The notes under the pieces were generated by a model that worked only from the letters and a program-made list of their open reading frames with translations, did no database searches and was not told where the DNA came from. The position numbers and the translations under genes were made by a program. A DNA stretch of 59,992 nucleotides. Origin: Pedobacter sp. (GTDB lineage Bacteria > Bacteroidota > Bacteroidia > Sphingobacteriales > Sphingobacteriaceae). The DNA lies in NCBI GenBank assembly GCA_014378705.1, contig JACMND010000053.1:1-59992 (forward strand), given 5' to 3'. Each line of letters begins with the position of its first letter. Position 1 is the first letter of the stretch. Positions 8,256-17,765 of this stretch are shown piece by piece.

Positions 8256-9633
8256 ACCAGAATGTGCTTCCCTCGTCCTGTATGCTTTCAACACCAATTT
8301 TTCCTGAATGATTTTTTATTATTCCGCTGCAAATATAAAGCCCTAAGCCTAAACCCTGAACCACAGTTCCTGTTTCTTCAATCCTGTAAAAACGCTCAAA
8401 GATGAGCGGGATTTTATTTTGAGGAATTCCGATACCGTAGTCTTTGACATAAAACTTCATGTTATCTTTTTCCTTTTCAATACCTAAAACTATATTGGTT
8501 GAACCGGGTGAAAATTTTGCTGCGTTTGTTAAAAGATTGACAATTACTTGTTGTATCCGCCTGGAATCAGCGTTTACAAAAATTTCAGGAAGAGATGCGA
8601 TGGTATAAATATGATGTGAAATATGTTGCATTTCATCAACTGTTTCTTTAACCAGTTCATGAAACGGAGTTACCGCTTTTTCTAAAGTAAGCCGTCCGCT
8701 TTGAATTCTTGTCACATCAAGAAGTTCATTAACCAGTGTGGTAAGCCGGTTTACTTGTTTATTGGCACTGCTTACAAATGGTCGCAGAGGCGAAAACTCT
8801 TCCATACTTTCAGTACGACGTTCTAAAATTTGAATAGAAGCTTTCATACTTGTTATCGGTGTTTTAAGTTCATGAGACGCAATGCTCATAAACTCATCCT
8901 TTGCCTGGTTTTGATGTCTGATTAATAGTTTAGAATTGACGAGTTGTCTAATCAAATCAGATGTAAACCAGCCCGAAACGCTTAGTATCATTAAAATTAA
9001 AACAACGTTAAAATAGAGCAGTAAACCGGTTATCGCACGGAAAGCTTCACTCAGAATACTGGAAAACGAATGCTGATGAATGGAAAGACTTTTATTTAAA
9101 CCCTCAATTTTATTTAAGTAAACCGCCCTTTTTATAGGGGTTAATGTTTGTAATACATTTTCTTTGCGGATGGATTTTCCGATTAGATGAAGTTGAGCGA
9201 TGTAACGATCCGCGGAAGTCCATTGCTCGATAATCTGTTTAAAATAAAAAATATCATTAAAATTGTCATACAGCCAGATCATATCATCAATATCAGATGA
9301 CTGATTACGGCCTTGTAAAAAGCCCTCGGTAATGTTTGATTTGCTGTCATTTTTCTGTAGTCCGATCCTGGCGATGCTATCACCGATAGGAACGGTAATT
9401 TCACGCTCAAAAAGTATAAAGTAAGCTTTGTTACCAGAATCCAGGTAAGAAATTAATGAACGGGTTGCTTCTTTTTGTCCTTTTGAATATTCTGATTCAA
9501 CATTTGCAAATGCCCGAATAGCTGAAATGATTCTTATGGATAAATAATTTAAGCCGATTAATGAAACAGATGTAAACAGGATGACAATTCCAATAATAAG
9601 TGCATATCGCCGGTTTTCCTGAAAAGCCTTCAT
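8221..9633 (-). CDS. Membrane-bound sensor histidine kinase
   Basis: A 470-residue two-component kinase. TM1 is near residues 11-33 and TM2 near 200-222, enclosing a helical periplasmic sensor of about 165 residues that resembles CHASE3-like bundles. The HisKA phosphoacceptor is His254 in ASHELKTPITSM. The HATPase domain shows the N box (VNLLTNAAKFS), G1 (DYGIGIP), F box (FERFYR) and G2 (GLGLGLYI). No HAMP, PAS or receiver domain is evident, and no response regulator gene lies nearby, so the partner is unknown. The stop codon falls inside dapF on the opposite strand. Confidence 0.92.
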   Translation of the reverse strand: MKAFQENRRYALIIGIVILFTSVSLIGLNYLSIRIISAIRAFANVESEYSKGQKEATRSLISYLDSGNKAYFILFEREITVPIGDSIARIGLQKNDSKSNITEGFLQGRNQSSDIDDMIWLYDNFNDIFYFKQIIEQWTSADRYIAQLHLIGKSIRKENVLQTLTPIKRAVYLNKIEGLNKSLSIHQHSFSSILSEAFRAITGLLLYFNVVLILMILSVSGWFTSDLIRQLVNSKLLIRHQNQAKDEFMSIASHELKTPITSMKASIQILERRTESMEEFSPLRPFVSSANKQVNRLTTLVNELLDVTRIQSGRLTLEKAVTPFHELVKETVDEMQHISHHIYTIASLPEIFVNADSRRIQQVIVNLLTNAAKFSPGSTNIVLGIEKEKDNMKFYVKDYGIGIPQNKIPLIFERFYRIEETGTVVQGLGLGLYICSGIIKNHSGKIGVESIQDEGSTFWFTLPMEPVYHQ

Positions 9634-9743
9634 CGAAAATCAATTATTCTGTATAATAATTAATTTTTACGGTTTAAAGGGTTCAAAGGTTCCCCTATAA
9701 TTCAAGTTAAATCTTTAGGAGGTATTTAATTTAAAATAGATTC

Positions 9744-9772
9744 TTGCAAGTATAAAATTCTAATTAGGTTTG
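9744..9772 (+). promoter_or_regulatory. Promoter of the SNF2 helicase gene
   Basis: TTG at 9744-9746, an 18-bp spacer and TAGGTTTG at 9765-9772 match the Bacteroidetes -33/-7 arrangement. The -7 element ends 44 bp before the ATG at 9817. Confidence 0.6.
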
Positions 9773-9816
9773 AGGTTTTTTAGCTGTTTAACTTGCTAAA
9801 ATTTATTTTATTTAGG

Positions 9817-12717
9817 ATGTTAAGGATTGACAGCAGTAAACCTTGTAAGGTTGTTTACGCTATTTGCAAGCATGAATATCTGGGATATTTAATTGAGCCA
9901 CACGTAGTTCAATTAAACGCCAATGGCGATTTTTCATTAACCTATCAAAGGCTTTTTAGTAATACTGCTGAAGAATTTTCTAGCATTTTAAATGACCTGG
10001 ATTTTAAACTTATTAAACTTCTTGAAGAAACCGAGCAGTCTCACCTTATCAAACGGTTTCATAAAAAACCTATTCGACCTTTAGAATACTTCAGTACCAT
10101 ATTTAATGAAACTTTATATGATATTTTTCGGGTTAAAATTGATAAGAGAATAGTTGAGGCTCTTTCCCTGTTACAGAATAAGGAGATATTTTTAATGGGG
10201 AAAGAAGGTTGGCCGGCAGAAAAGCGCTTAAATATTGCTAATGAACCGGCTTCTGTTTTATTTCATTTTAGAAGAAATGAAAATGAGACAAGGTACTTTC
10301 CAACCATTAAATATCAGGGCCTGCGTATTGAATTTATGTTTAAGGATGCAGTGTTAATTTGCAATCAGCCTGCATGGCTGCTTCTTGAAGAGACTTTATA
10401 TTCTTTTAAGGATGATCTGGAAGGTAAAAAGCTTCAGCCATTTCTTGCTAAACGATATATTTCTATACCAAAATCATCAGAGAAAACCTACTTTGAAAAA
10501 TTTGTAGCCCCACTTATAGAAAAGCATCCGGTGTACGCCGAAGGTTTTGAGATTAGAAATGAGCGCTTTGAAGCCATACCTGTGTTAAAGGTTCTTTATG
10601 TTGATGGTGGATTATCTCAACTACAGTTATATTACCGTTATGGAAGTTTCATTTTTCCTGCCGGCAGTGACCGTAAAGTGTCTGTAAGGACAGAAAAGCA
10701 AGGAGACAAATATATTTTTCATCGGGTTAATCGATCACTTATATGGGAAAAAGGCAAACAATTAATATTAAAAAATCTGGGATTAAACACAGACGGATCT
10801 TTACTTAACACTTTTAAACATAACAATTTACATCCTGAAGAACATCAACATGACGTTTTCAATATTATTGACTGGCTTAATGAGCACCATGACAAACTTG
10901 AGCAAGATGGATTTACTTTTGAACAGGCAGAAGGTGGAAAGCGGTTTGTATTAGGAACCAGTAGGATAGACCTGCAAATAAAAGAAGGCAATGATTGGTT
11001 TGATATTAATGCGATGGTGCATTTTGGCCCATACCAAATTCCCTTCATTCAGCTAAAAAATCATATTCTTAACAAGATCAGGGAGTTTAAGTTGCCTTCC
11101 GGCGAAATTGCTATCATACCGGAAAAATGGTTCGCTCAATTTAGCAACCTTTTACTGTTTACAGAAGGCAGCCACAACTTAAAGCTGAAGAAGTACCATT
11201 TCGGTTTGGTAAATGACTTTCAGGATAGTGAACTTACAACCATTACGATGGATCGTAAACTTCAAAAACTGGCTGGTTTTGAAGAAATAGATGAACTAGA
11301 CCCACCCCTAAATTTTAAAGGGACTTTAAGACCCTATCAAAAAGCAGGATACAATTGGTTTCATTTTTTACGGCAGTATAATTTTGGGGGTTGCCTTGCA
11401 GATGATATGGGCTTAGGTAAAACGGTTCAGACTTTGGCTTTGCTGCAAAAAATTAAAGAAGAAAGTTTGGTAACTGATGGCCGCTTTACTTCATTAATTG
11501 TAATGCCAACTTCATTGGTTTATAACTGGCAGAATGAAGCCCAAAAGTTTGCGCCTCAGTTAAGGATATTGGTTCATACAGGAAGTTCCAGAACTAAAGA
11601 AGCCGCGGCATTTGTTGATTTTGATATCGTTATAACAACGTATGGAGTTACACGGGTAGATGTTGAAGTTTTAAAAAGTATGTATTTCCATTATATAATC
11701 CTTGACGAAAGCCAAAACATAAAAAACCCCGCCTCTAAATCTTTCCGTGCCGTAAAAATGCTTAAATCAAAACACAAATTAATTTTAAGTGGCACACCTG
11801 TAGAAAACTCAGTAAACGATCTCTGGACACAGATGTCTTTTATCAACCCTGGCTTACTGGGAAGTCATTATTTTTTTCAGACAGAATTTGTGATACCGAT
11901 TGAAAAGAAAAAAGATGAGGAAAAAGCCCGTAAGCTGCAGGCTATGATCAAACCTTTTATTTTACGAAGAACTAAATCGCAGGTTGCTACAGAACTTCCA
12001 CCAAAAACGGAGAACCTTTTCTATTGCCAAATGAGCGAAGATCAGAATGAATACTATGAAAAAATAAAATCAGAATACCGGAATGAGCTTTTAATGAGCC
12101 TGGAGGACGGAACTTTTAGCAGATCACAGGTAAAAGTTTTACAGGGATTAACTAAATTAAGGCAAATTGCGAATCATCCGCTGATGATTGATGCTGGTTA
12201 CAAAGGTGATTCAGGAAAGTTTACGAATGTTATCCATACGCTGGAAAACGTGTTGTCACGCGGCCACAAAGTGCTGGTTTTTTCTCAGTTTGTAAAGCAA
12301 TTAGACATTTATCGTCAACATTTAAATAAGGAAAAAATTGCATTTTCATACCTGGATGGCACAACAAATAACCGTGGAGAAGTCGTTAAAGAGTTTCAGG
12401 ATAACGATGATATTAAATTGTTTTTAATCTCAATTAAAGCAGGTGGTGTCGGGTTAAATCTTACGCAGGCTGACTATGTTTTCATCCTTGATCCGTGGTG
12501 GAATCCGGCGGTAGAGCGGCAAGCAATTGACAGAACGCACCGCATCGGGCAAACTAAAAATGTTTTTATTTATAAATTTATTACAAAGAATACGGTTGAG
12601 GAAAAAATTCTTGCCTTACAGGCCCGTAAACAACAGGTTGCTGAAGCGTTAATTACTACAGAAGAAAGTTTTGTTAAATCTTTAACAGCAAGTGACATAA
12701 GTGAGATACTGAATTAA
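9817..12717 (+). CDS. SNF2-family DEAD/DEAH-box helicase
   Basis: A 966-residue DNA translocase. An uncharacterised N-terminal half of about 500 residues precedes a SNF2 ATPase core. Motifs: Walker A in DDMGLGKT (from residue 529), motif II DESQ (near 630), motif III SGTP, and motif VI IDRTHRIGQ (near 905). This two-part layout is common in Bacteroidetes SNF2/Rad54-like proteins. No nuclease, methylase or other defence partner is adjacent, so a role in chromosome maintenance or transcription recycling is more likely than defence, though not shown. The start at 9817 is the first ATG; a TTG 24 bp earlier keeps the frame but has less support. Confidence 0.9.
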   Translation: MLRIDSSKPCKVVYAICKHEYLGYLIEPHVVQLNANGDFSLTYQRLFSNTAEEFSSILNDLDFKLIKLLEETEQSHLIKRFHKKPIRPLEYFSTIFNETLYDIFRVKIDKRIVEALSLLQNKEIFLMGKEGWPAEKRLNIANEPASVLFHFRRNENETRYFPTIKYQGLRIEFMFKDAVLICNQPAWLLLEETLYSFKDDLEGKKLQPFLAKRYISIPKSSEKTYFEKFVAPLIEKHPVYAEGFEIRNERFEAIPVLKVLYVDGGLSQLQLYYRYGSFIFPAGSDRKVSVRTEKQGDKYIFHRVNRSLIWEKGKQLILKNLGLNTDGSLLNTFKHNNLHPEEHQHDVFNIIDWLNEHHDKLEQDGFTFEQAEGGKRFVLGTSRIDLQIKEGNDWFDINAMVHFGPYQIPFIQLKNHILNKIREFKLPSGEIAIIPEKWFAQFSNLLLFTEGSHNLKLKKYHFGLVNDFQDSELTTITMDRKLQKLAGFEEIDELDPPLNFKGTLRPYQKAGYNWFHFLRQYNFGGCLADDMGLGKTVQTLALLQKIKEESLVTDGRFTSLIVMPTSLVYNWQNEAQKFAPQLRILVHTGSSRTKEAAAFVDFDIVITTYGVTRVDVEVLKSMYFHYIILDESQNIKNPASKSFRAVKMLKSKHKLILSGTPVENSVNDLWTQMSFINPGLLGSHYFFQTEFVIPIEKKKDEEKARKLQAMIKPFILRRTKSQVATELPPKTENLFYCQMSEDQNEYYEKIKSEYRNELLMSLEDGTFSRSQVKVLQGLTKLRQIANHPLMIDAGYKGDSGKFTNVIHTLENVLSRGHKVLVFSQFVKQLDIYRQHLNKEKIAFSYLDGTTNNRGEVVKEFQDNDDIKLFLISIKAGGVGLNLTQADYVFILDPWWNPAVERQAIDRTHRIGQTKNVFIYKFITKNTVEEKILALQARKQQVAEALITTEESFVKSLTASDISEILN

Positions 12718-12733
12718 AACAAAGTGAAAAAAA

Positions 12734-13387
12734 TTAACCTGCCATGTTATCTATACTGTCCGAAAGGATTTTAATATATTCTGCTCTGGATATAAATTCT
12801 GCACCCATACTTTCCAGGTGGGCGTTGTGCATCTGACAATCAATCATACGGAGGTTTGTTCTTCGGCAAAGTGTAATTAATGCAAGTTTAGAAGCATTGC
12901 TAACTTTACTGAACATGCTTTCTCCACAAAAAACTCCATTTATTTTTACCCCGTACAAGCCACCTACCAGGCTTTTATTTTCCCATACTTCCAAAGAATG
13001 AGCGTAACCTTGTACGTGTAATTCAATGTAGGCATCTTTCATTTCATCTGTAATCCAGGTGCCGGGTTGCCCGGAACGGTTGATGGTTGCGCAGGCTATA
13101 ATCACTTGCTCAAAGCTCGTGTTCATGGTAACATGTAATCCTTTACTACGAATAAGCTGTTTCATGCTTTTTGATACTTTAATTTTTTCGGGAAACAAAA
13201 CATATCGCTCATGCGGTGAATACCATAAAATGGGTGTTTCATTTGAAAACCAGGGAAATATTCCGTTATTGTATGCCAGTAACAGACGCTCTACTGATAA
13301 GTCGCCACCAACAGCAAGCAGCCCGTCATTATCCGCCAAGGCCGGATCTGGAAACCAAATTTTTTCATTATCTAATTGGTAAATCAA
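12734..13387 (-). CDS. aat: Leucyl/phenylalanyl-tRNA--protein transferase
   Basis: Adds Leu or Phe to N-terminal Lys/Arg residues, marking proteins for ClpAP/ClpS degradation. Family signatures in the 217 residues: GIFPWF near the N terminus, ILWYSPHERYVLFP, LVGGLYGV and GESMFS. Length is normal. It faces the SNF2 gene tail to tail with 16 bp between them and no obvious shared terminator. Confidence 0.95.
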   Translation of the reverse strand: MIYQLDNEKIWFPDPALADNDGLLAVGGDLSVERLLLAYNNGIFPWFSNETPILWYSPHERYVLFPEKIKVSKSMKQLIRSKGLHVTMNTSFEQVIIACATINRSGQPGTWITDEMKDAYIELHVQGYAHSLEVWENKSLVGGLYGVKINGVFCGESMFSKVSNASKLALITLCRRTNLRMIDCQMHNAHLESMGAEFISRAEYIKILSDSIDNMAG

Positions 13388-13560
13388 TTTATAGATTTCT
13401 TATTTTATTTTTTTTAAAAGAAGAACTAAGAAAGGGTTTTTATCTAAATTCCGCAGCTTAAAAGTTAAATCACACAGGATAATATAACATGATTTTATAT
13501 TTATTTAATAATTTTTATGAGTTACCTGTAAAAACCACTTACGTATTTTAAACGCATTTT

Positions 13561-14046
13561 ATGTTAAATCCCACCATCGTATCCTTTACAGAAAGAAAAG
13601 TTATTGGAATGAAAATGACTATGTCTTTGCAAGTCAACAAAACCGAAAATTTATGGAAGAGTTTTATGGTGAGAAGAAATGAGATTGACAATAAGATTGG
13701 AAACGATCTGTATTCCGTTCAATATTATGATTCTTTTTATTTTAAAAGTTTTAAACCAAGTAATGATTTTGAAAAATGGGCTTGTATTGAGGTTACAGAT
13801 TTTAGTTTAATTCCTTCCGGGATGCATAGTTTGGTTTTATGCGCCGGACTGTATGCAGTTTTCTTATATAAAGGAAGTTCAGATTCCGGATCAGAAATGT
13901 TTAATTATATTTTCAATAAATGGCTTCCTGATTCAATTTATGAATTGGACAACCTCGCTCATTTTGAAATATTAGGAGAAAAATACATGAAGAACGATCC
14001 GAATTCTGAAGAAGATATATACATCCCGATTAAAGTGAAAGTTTAA
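13561..14046 (+). CDS. GyrI-like/AraC effector-binding domain protein
   Basis: A 161-residue single-domain protein resembling the GyrI-like small-molecule-binding fold. It opens with the strand pattern NPTIVSFTERKVIGM, then LWKSFMVRRNEI, a YSVQYYD strand, FEKWACIEVTDF, the IPSGMHSLVLCAGLYAVFLYKG region and a closing FEILGEKYM...IYIPIKVK. Such stand-alone domains bind hydrophobic ligands or drugs. No DNA-binding domain is attached. It ends 10 bp before a convergent gene. Confidence 0.8.
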   Translation: MLNPTIVSFTERKVIGMKMTMSLQVNKTENLWKSFMVRRNEIDNKIGNDLYSVQYYDSFYFKSFKPSNDFEKWACIEVTDFSLIPSGMHSLVLCAGLYAVFLYKGSSDSGSEMFNYIFNKWLPDSIYELDNLAHFEILGEKYMKNDPNSEEDIYIPIKVKV

Positions 14047-14056
14047 ATTAATTCTT

Positions 14057-14476
14057 TTAGTAATTCACCGAGCTGGGGAACTGCAATCCACGGAAATACC
14101 TTCTGTGAAAATACACCGAAAAGTATAAACGGAAAAATTCCAGTATAACTGCTAAACGGAATAGCCAATCAAAAACCAGTTGGTTACTAAAGTATTCGCT
14201 GATAAAGGTTAAAAATCCAAAGCTAAAAACCCAAACAACAAGTCTTAAGGGAAACTGAAAGTAGTATACGATTAAACCCCATCTTTTTAAATTGAATAAT
14301 CCAAATGATGAAGCTATCAGCATGGGAAAGATAATCAGAAGCAATATGGTATGGATTTTTGATGAACTAAACAAAGTAATATTTTTTATTCCCGCTAAAA
14401 TATAGAATACTTGTTCGCACAATAAAATAAAGCTTACCATATCTAAAAAAGAAAAAAACCGTAAAGTTGGTTTCAT
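14057..14476 (-). CDS. Small integral membrane protein, unknown function
   Basis: A 139-residue protein with about four hydrophobic segments (FFSFLDMVSFILLC, IHTILLLIIFPMLIASSFGL, LRLVVWVFSFGFLTF, LFRLAVILEFFRLYFSVYF) and a basic C-terminal end. The ATG at 14476 is chosen; a TTG at 14521 would extend it into the stop region of the upstream gene with a 10-bp overlap. No family recognised. Third gene of a minus-strand group after an M23 peptidase and a TonB-C protein, which suggests an envelope role by context only. Confidence 0.65.
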   Translation of the reverse strand: MKPTLRFFSFLDMVSFILLCEQVFYILAGIKNITLFSSSKIHTILLLIIFPMLIASSFGLFNLKRWGLIVYYFQFPLRLVVWVFSFGFLTFISEYFSNQLVFDWLFRLAVILEFFRLYFSVYFHRRYFRGLQFPSSVNY

Positions 14477-14511
14477 TTTGTCAATCAGGTTTAAATTATC
14501 CAAAAAAGGGG

Positions 14512-15174
14512 TTACTCGCAACTTTTAGCAATGCTCTCATCAGCGATTTTATTTCCTAAACGCTTGATGTTTTTCAAATCTTCACAAGCACTTTCTTTGT
14601 CGCCCTGTTTAAGTTTTCTGAGAGCCAGTCTGTATAACTGCTCAATGTATTTCTGGGTATAACCTAACTGAGATTTAAGGGCGATAATTTCAGTTTCATT
14701 TTGAGTAGTAATTGCTCCCGCAGCTTTTTTCTCATAAAAATTAAAAATTGCTTTCGTCAGGTCAAGTCGTGAATGATAGGCCGAAACAGCTTTCTGAATA
14801 TCCTCTTTACTTCTTAATTCGCAACCATAATTTTTGAGATTAAAATTAATAGGTAGAATTACTGCACTGGTCGTATCATAACCGGCTGGAATTATCCACC
14901 TTCCTGAAGAAAGCCTGACAATTCGCAAGGCTTCATTATCCAGGTCTGTACCATACCCTTTCTGTATTTCCGAATTAAATATCCTGCCCTTATTAGTCAA
15001 TTTAAAACTAACATTGACAGTTCCCTGAAGGCAATTTTGTTTAGAGTATTCAGGATAGATCATATTGGTATTGATGAAACTGAACAAGTATTTTTGCCCG
15101 CCTTTAAAATGTGGCTGATCCTGAAAAAGAAAACCCAGGCTATAGGTAAACCATATCAATTGTAGTAGGAGCAT
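14512..15174 (-). CDS. TonB C-terminal-domain protein
   Basis: A 220-residue protein. A short hydrophobic N terminus (residues 1-17) looks like a signal peptide. The segment near residues 24-110 matches a TonB C-terminal fold: a GG start, MIYPEYSKQNCLQGTVNVSF, then NKGRIFNSEIQKGYG and the ALRIVRLSSGRWIIP strand. The C-terminal third is helical and TPR-like (KLKQGDKESACEDLKNIKRLGN). There is no Pro-rich linker, so it is probably not a canonical energy transducer. It lies 18 bp downstream of the M23 peptidase gene. Confidence 0.75.
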   Translation of the reverse strand: MLLLQLIWFTYSLGFLFQDQPHFKGGQKYLFSFINTNMIYPEYSKQNCLQGTVNVSFKLTNKGRIFNSEIQKGYGTDLDNEALRIVRLSSGRWIIPAGYDTTSAVILPINFNLKNYGCELRSKEDIQKAVSAYHSRLDLTKAIFNFYEKKAAGAITTQNETEIIALKSQLGYTQKYIEQLYRLALRKLKQGDKESACEDLKNIKRLGNKIADESIAKSCE

Positions 15175-15192
15175 AATTAAGTTACCGGAAAT

Positions 15193-15903
15193 TTAAACAA
15201 ATTTTGAGAAAGTTTGGGCCAGAATATCTTTCGGATCGGGACAATTATCTAAAAATTTTTCACGTTCAGAGAAAGCGCAAACACCCGGGTAATCTCCTCG
15301 CATCCCTTCCATATCAAACATCAATTGATAATGCAAATGGGGCGGCCAATGTCCGTTTTCGGCAGGTATGCCAAACTCTGTAAAATGTTCGCCTTTCGGG
15401 ACGTATTTTCCCTCCGTCAGGTTATTTAAACTTGCCAGACTTAAGTGGCCGAATAGACTATAAAATTTAATTTCTGCAAGTTTGTGTTCTAAAATAATGG
15501 TCGCACCATAGTCTCCAAAATGATCGTTAAAATTAAAACTATGTACTCGTCCGCCAACAGGATTATAAACCGGAGTTAATGCCGGCCCCCAAATATCTAC
15601 GCCCAAATGTAAGCGCCTTAATTGTGTATCTGCATTAAACAAAACGCTTCTGGCATATATTGTACGATGCTCATTATAACCTCCAATGCCGTAGCGGGAG
15701 TTAGTGTTTTTTAATTGATCGCTGACCCAATCCGTAAAAAGGTTTGTTTTAGCAATGGTTTCTGATGATAAAGTTTTGTTTCTTTCAGTAAAATCAAACG
15801 TTAAATAGGTATCTGTTTCTTTATCAAAATCAACAATTTTTCCAATCTCTGCCGGATGATTATTAAAATATTGCTTTAAATCAGATGCGTTAAACTGTCT
15901 CAT
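15193..15903 (-). CDS. M23-family (LytM) metallopeptidase
   Basis: A 236-residue protein whose second half is an M23 domain. Zinc ligands are visible as HLGVD (H-x3-D) and HLH in the WPPHLHYQ motif, with the FGHLSLASL strand between them. M23 enzymes cut peptidoglycan cross-links. No N-terminal signal peptide is visible from the ATG at 15903 (MRQFNASDLKQYF is polar). Either export uses another route, the start is wrong, or the protein acts inside the cell. Upstream of the TonB-C gene on the same strand. Confidence 0.85.
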   Translation of the reverse strand: MRQFNASDLKQYFNNHPAEIGKIVDFDKETDTYLTFDFTERNKTLSSETIAKTNLFTDWVSDQLKNTNSRYGIGGYNEHRTIYARSVLFNADTQLRRLHLGVDIWGPALTPVYNPVGGRVHSFNFNDHFGDYGATIILEHKLAEIKFYSLFGHLSLASLNNLTEGKYVPKGEHFTEFGIPAENGHWPPHLHYQLMFDMEGMRGDYPGVCAFSEREKFLDNCPDPKDILAQTFSKFV

Positions 15904-15981
15904 GAAAATACTTAAGGATTTTTTATCAATAAACTGTTTTAATTCATCATACTTAAAGAGTTGTTAAAAACCATGAACCGA

Positions 15982-16359
15982 TTATTCCTCAGGTACATCC
16001 GGCTGGCGGGGCTCTTTGCTTATCTTATCAAATATTTTATCCATTCGCTCTACATATTCACTGGTATCGTCAATAAAAAAATCAAGTTGAGGAATGATAC
16101 GGGCCTGGTCTTTTATGCGGGTGCCCAGTTTATACCGGATTTCGCCCGAATGTGATTTGATGGTGTTAATAGCTAATTCTTTATCGCTGACGTTGAAAAA
16201 ACTAAGATACACACGTGCCAATGCCAGATCAGGTGATATCCTAACTTTTGTTATGGTAACCATCGCCCCGGGAAGGTAATTCATACCTTCACGCTGAAAT
16301 ATTATAGCAAGGTCTTTCTGTATCACACCTGCAAACTTTTGTTGTCTTTTACTTTCCAT
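15982..16359 (-). CDS. rbfA: Ribosome-binding factor A
   Basis: A 125-residue 30S maturation factor. Typical features: SKRQQKFAGVIQKDLA near the N terminus, a VTITKVRISPDLALARVYLS strand-helix unit, then RYKLGTRIKDQARIIPQLDF with an FIDD strand, followed by a short acidic/Pro tail. It follows hflX on the minus strand, separated by 66 bp with a weak hairpin. Confidence 0.93.
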   Translation of the reverse strand: MESKRQQKFAGVIQKDLAIIFQREGMNYLPGAMVTITKVRISPDLALARVYLSFFNVSDKELAINTIKSHSGEIRYKLGTRIKDQARIIPQLDFFIDDTSEYVERMDKIFDKISKEPRQPDVPEE

Positions 16360-16407
16360 TATAGGTATTTCTTTTACAAAATGTAATTTACCCGCATTAA
16401 AAATGAG

Positions 16408-16424
16408 CCCAATTTTTTGTTGGG
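16408..16424 (-). terminator. Weak hairpin after hflX
   Basis: CCCAA at 16408-16412 pairs with TTGGG at 16420-16424. On the minus strand it follows the hflX stop directly and precedes a T-rich run. The five-base stem makes it a weak or partial terminator. Confidence 0.35.
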
Positions 16425-16425
16425 G

Positions 16426-17613
16426 TTAATATAACAGTTTTTCATAGGGGTAGCGCTGCACGTGCATTACTTTTACTTTCTCATACAACAATTGGCGGAA
16501 CTCATCCAGGTTTTCGCGGTTTAAAGCAGATATAAATATTGCCGGACTATTATTTTTGCTCATCCAACTGTTTTGATAGTCTGCAAGCGTGGGCGGTGGC
16601 ATATCGCTTTGCGGATCAAAATCGGCAGGTTTGTAAGCGTCTATTTTATTAAAAACAGTGATGATAGGTTTATCAATGGCTCCCATTTCTTTAAGGGTTT
16701 CGTTTACGATAAAAATCTGATCTTCAAAGTTGGGATGCGATATATCAACCACATGAATTAGAATATCTGCTTCGCGAACTTCATCTAATGTAGATTTAAA
16801 ACACTCTATTAAATGATGAGGCAATTTGCGGATAAACCCTACCGTATCTGAAAGTAGAAAAGGAAGGTTTTCAATTACCACTTTGCGGACCGTTGTATCT
16901 AACGTGGCGAATAGCTTGTTTTCAGCAAAAACTTCCGACTTGGAAATCATATTCATGATGGTTGATTTACCAACGTTAGTGTAACCTACCAGAGCTACGC
17001 GTATTAACTGCGTGCGGTTTTTGCGTTGCGTTTCGTTCTGTTTATCTATTTCTTTAAGCCGCTCTTTTAACAACGAGATCTTATTTAAAATTAGCCTTCT
17101 GTCAGTTTCTATCTGGCTCTCGCCTGGTCCACGCATTCCAATACCACCTTTTTGACGTTCCAGGTGAGTCCATAAACGAGTTAATCGCGGAAGCAAATAT
17201 TGAAGCTGAGCAAGTTCTACCTGAGTTTTAGCTTGTGATGTTTGGGCACGGCGGGCGAAAATATCCAGGATCAGATTGCTGCGGTCTAGGATTTTTACCT
17301 GAAGTTCGTTTTCTATGTTTCTTAATTGCGACGGCGATAATTCATCATCAAAAACGACGATATCAATCTCTTCAGATTTAACAAAGGCGTTTATTTCTTC
17401 CAGCTTTCCGGTGCCAACGAAAGTTGCCCTGTCGGGCCGCTGCATTCTTTGTGTAAAAGAGCGGACAGTATCCCCGCCAGCCGTTTCTACTAAAAACTCC
17501 AATTCGTCCAGGTATTCTTTTGTTTGCTCTTCAGATTCTCCCGGCGTAATAATGCCTACCAAAATGGCTTTTTCGGGTTTTTCTGCGGTATCATAAAATT
17601 TTTGTTTTGCCAT
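16426..17613 (-). CDS. hflX: GTPase HflX
   Basis: A 395-residue ribosome-associated GTPase that splits stalled ribosomes. The N-terminal HflX domain includes TFVGTGKLEEI and FDDELSPSQLRNIE. A coiled linker with GGIGMRGPGESQIETDRR follows. The G domain has G1 GYTNVGKS, G3 DTVGFI and G4 NKID. The start at 17613 is chosen because MAKQKFYDTAEKPEKAILVG is the family's usual opening and a -7 element lies just upstream. An in-frame ATG at 17688 would place that promoter inside the gene. Confidence 0.95.
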   Translation of the reverse strand: MAKQKFYDTAEKPEKAILVGIITPGESEEQTKEYLDELEFLVETAGGDTVRSFTQRMQRPDRATFVGTGKLEEINAFVKSEEIDIVVFDDELSPSQLRNIENELQVKILDRSNLILDIFARRAQTSQAKTQVELAQLQYLLPRLTRLWTHLERQKGGIGMRGPGESQIETDRRLILNKISLLKERLKEIDKQNETQRKNRTQLIRVALVGYTNVGKSTIMNMISKSEVFAENKLFATLDTTVRKVVIENLPFLLSDTVGFIRKLPHHLIECFKSTLDEVREADILIHVVDISHPNFEDQIFIVNETLKEMGAIDKPIITVFNKIDAYKPADFDPQSDMPPPTLADYQNSWMSKNNSPAIFISALNRENLDEFRQLLYEKVKVMHVQRYPYEKLLY

Positions 17614-17631
17614 AAAGAAATTAACAAGCAG

Positions 17632-17639
17632 CAAAGATA
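17632..17639 (-). promoter_or_regulatory. Putative -7 promoter element of hflX
   Basis: Reads TATCTTTG on the minus strand, an exact TAnnTTTG match 19 bp before the ATG at 17613, implying a leader of about a dozen bases. No TTG at the expected -33 position. Confidence 0.5.
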
Positions 17640-17765
17640 AAGTTTTGGTAGCTATCAGGGTTTTTTGGGAAAAAATTGAAATTTTCAATAGATTTCATGC
17701 CATCATTCACGGCCTGGCTGCATGGATATTCTATGGTAATAACCGTATTGTTGATCTTTTAGAAA

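Noticed and set aside
9817-12717. Phage-defence system around the SNF2 helicase
   Set aside because: The neighbours are aat and a histidine kinase. No nuclease, methylase or phospholipase-D-like partner is present, so a defence island is not supported.
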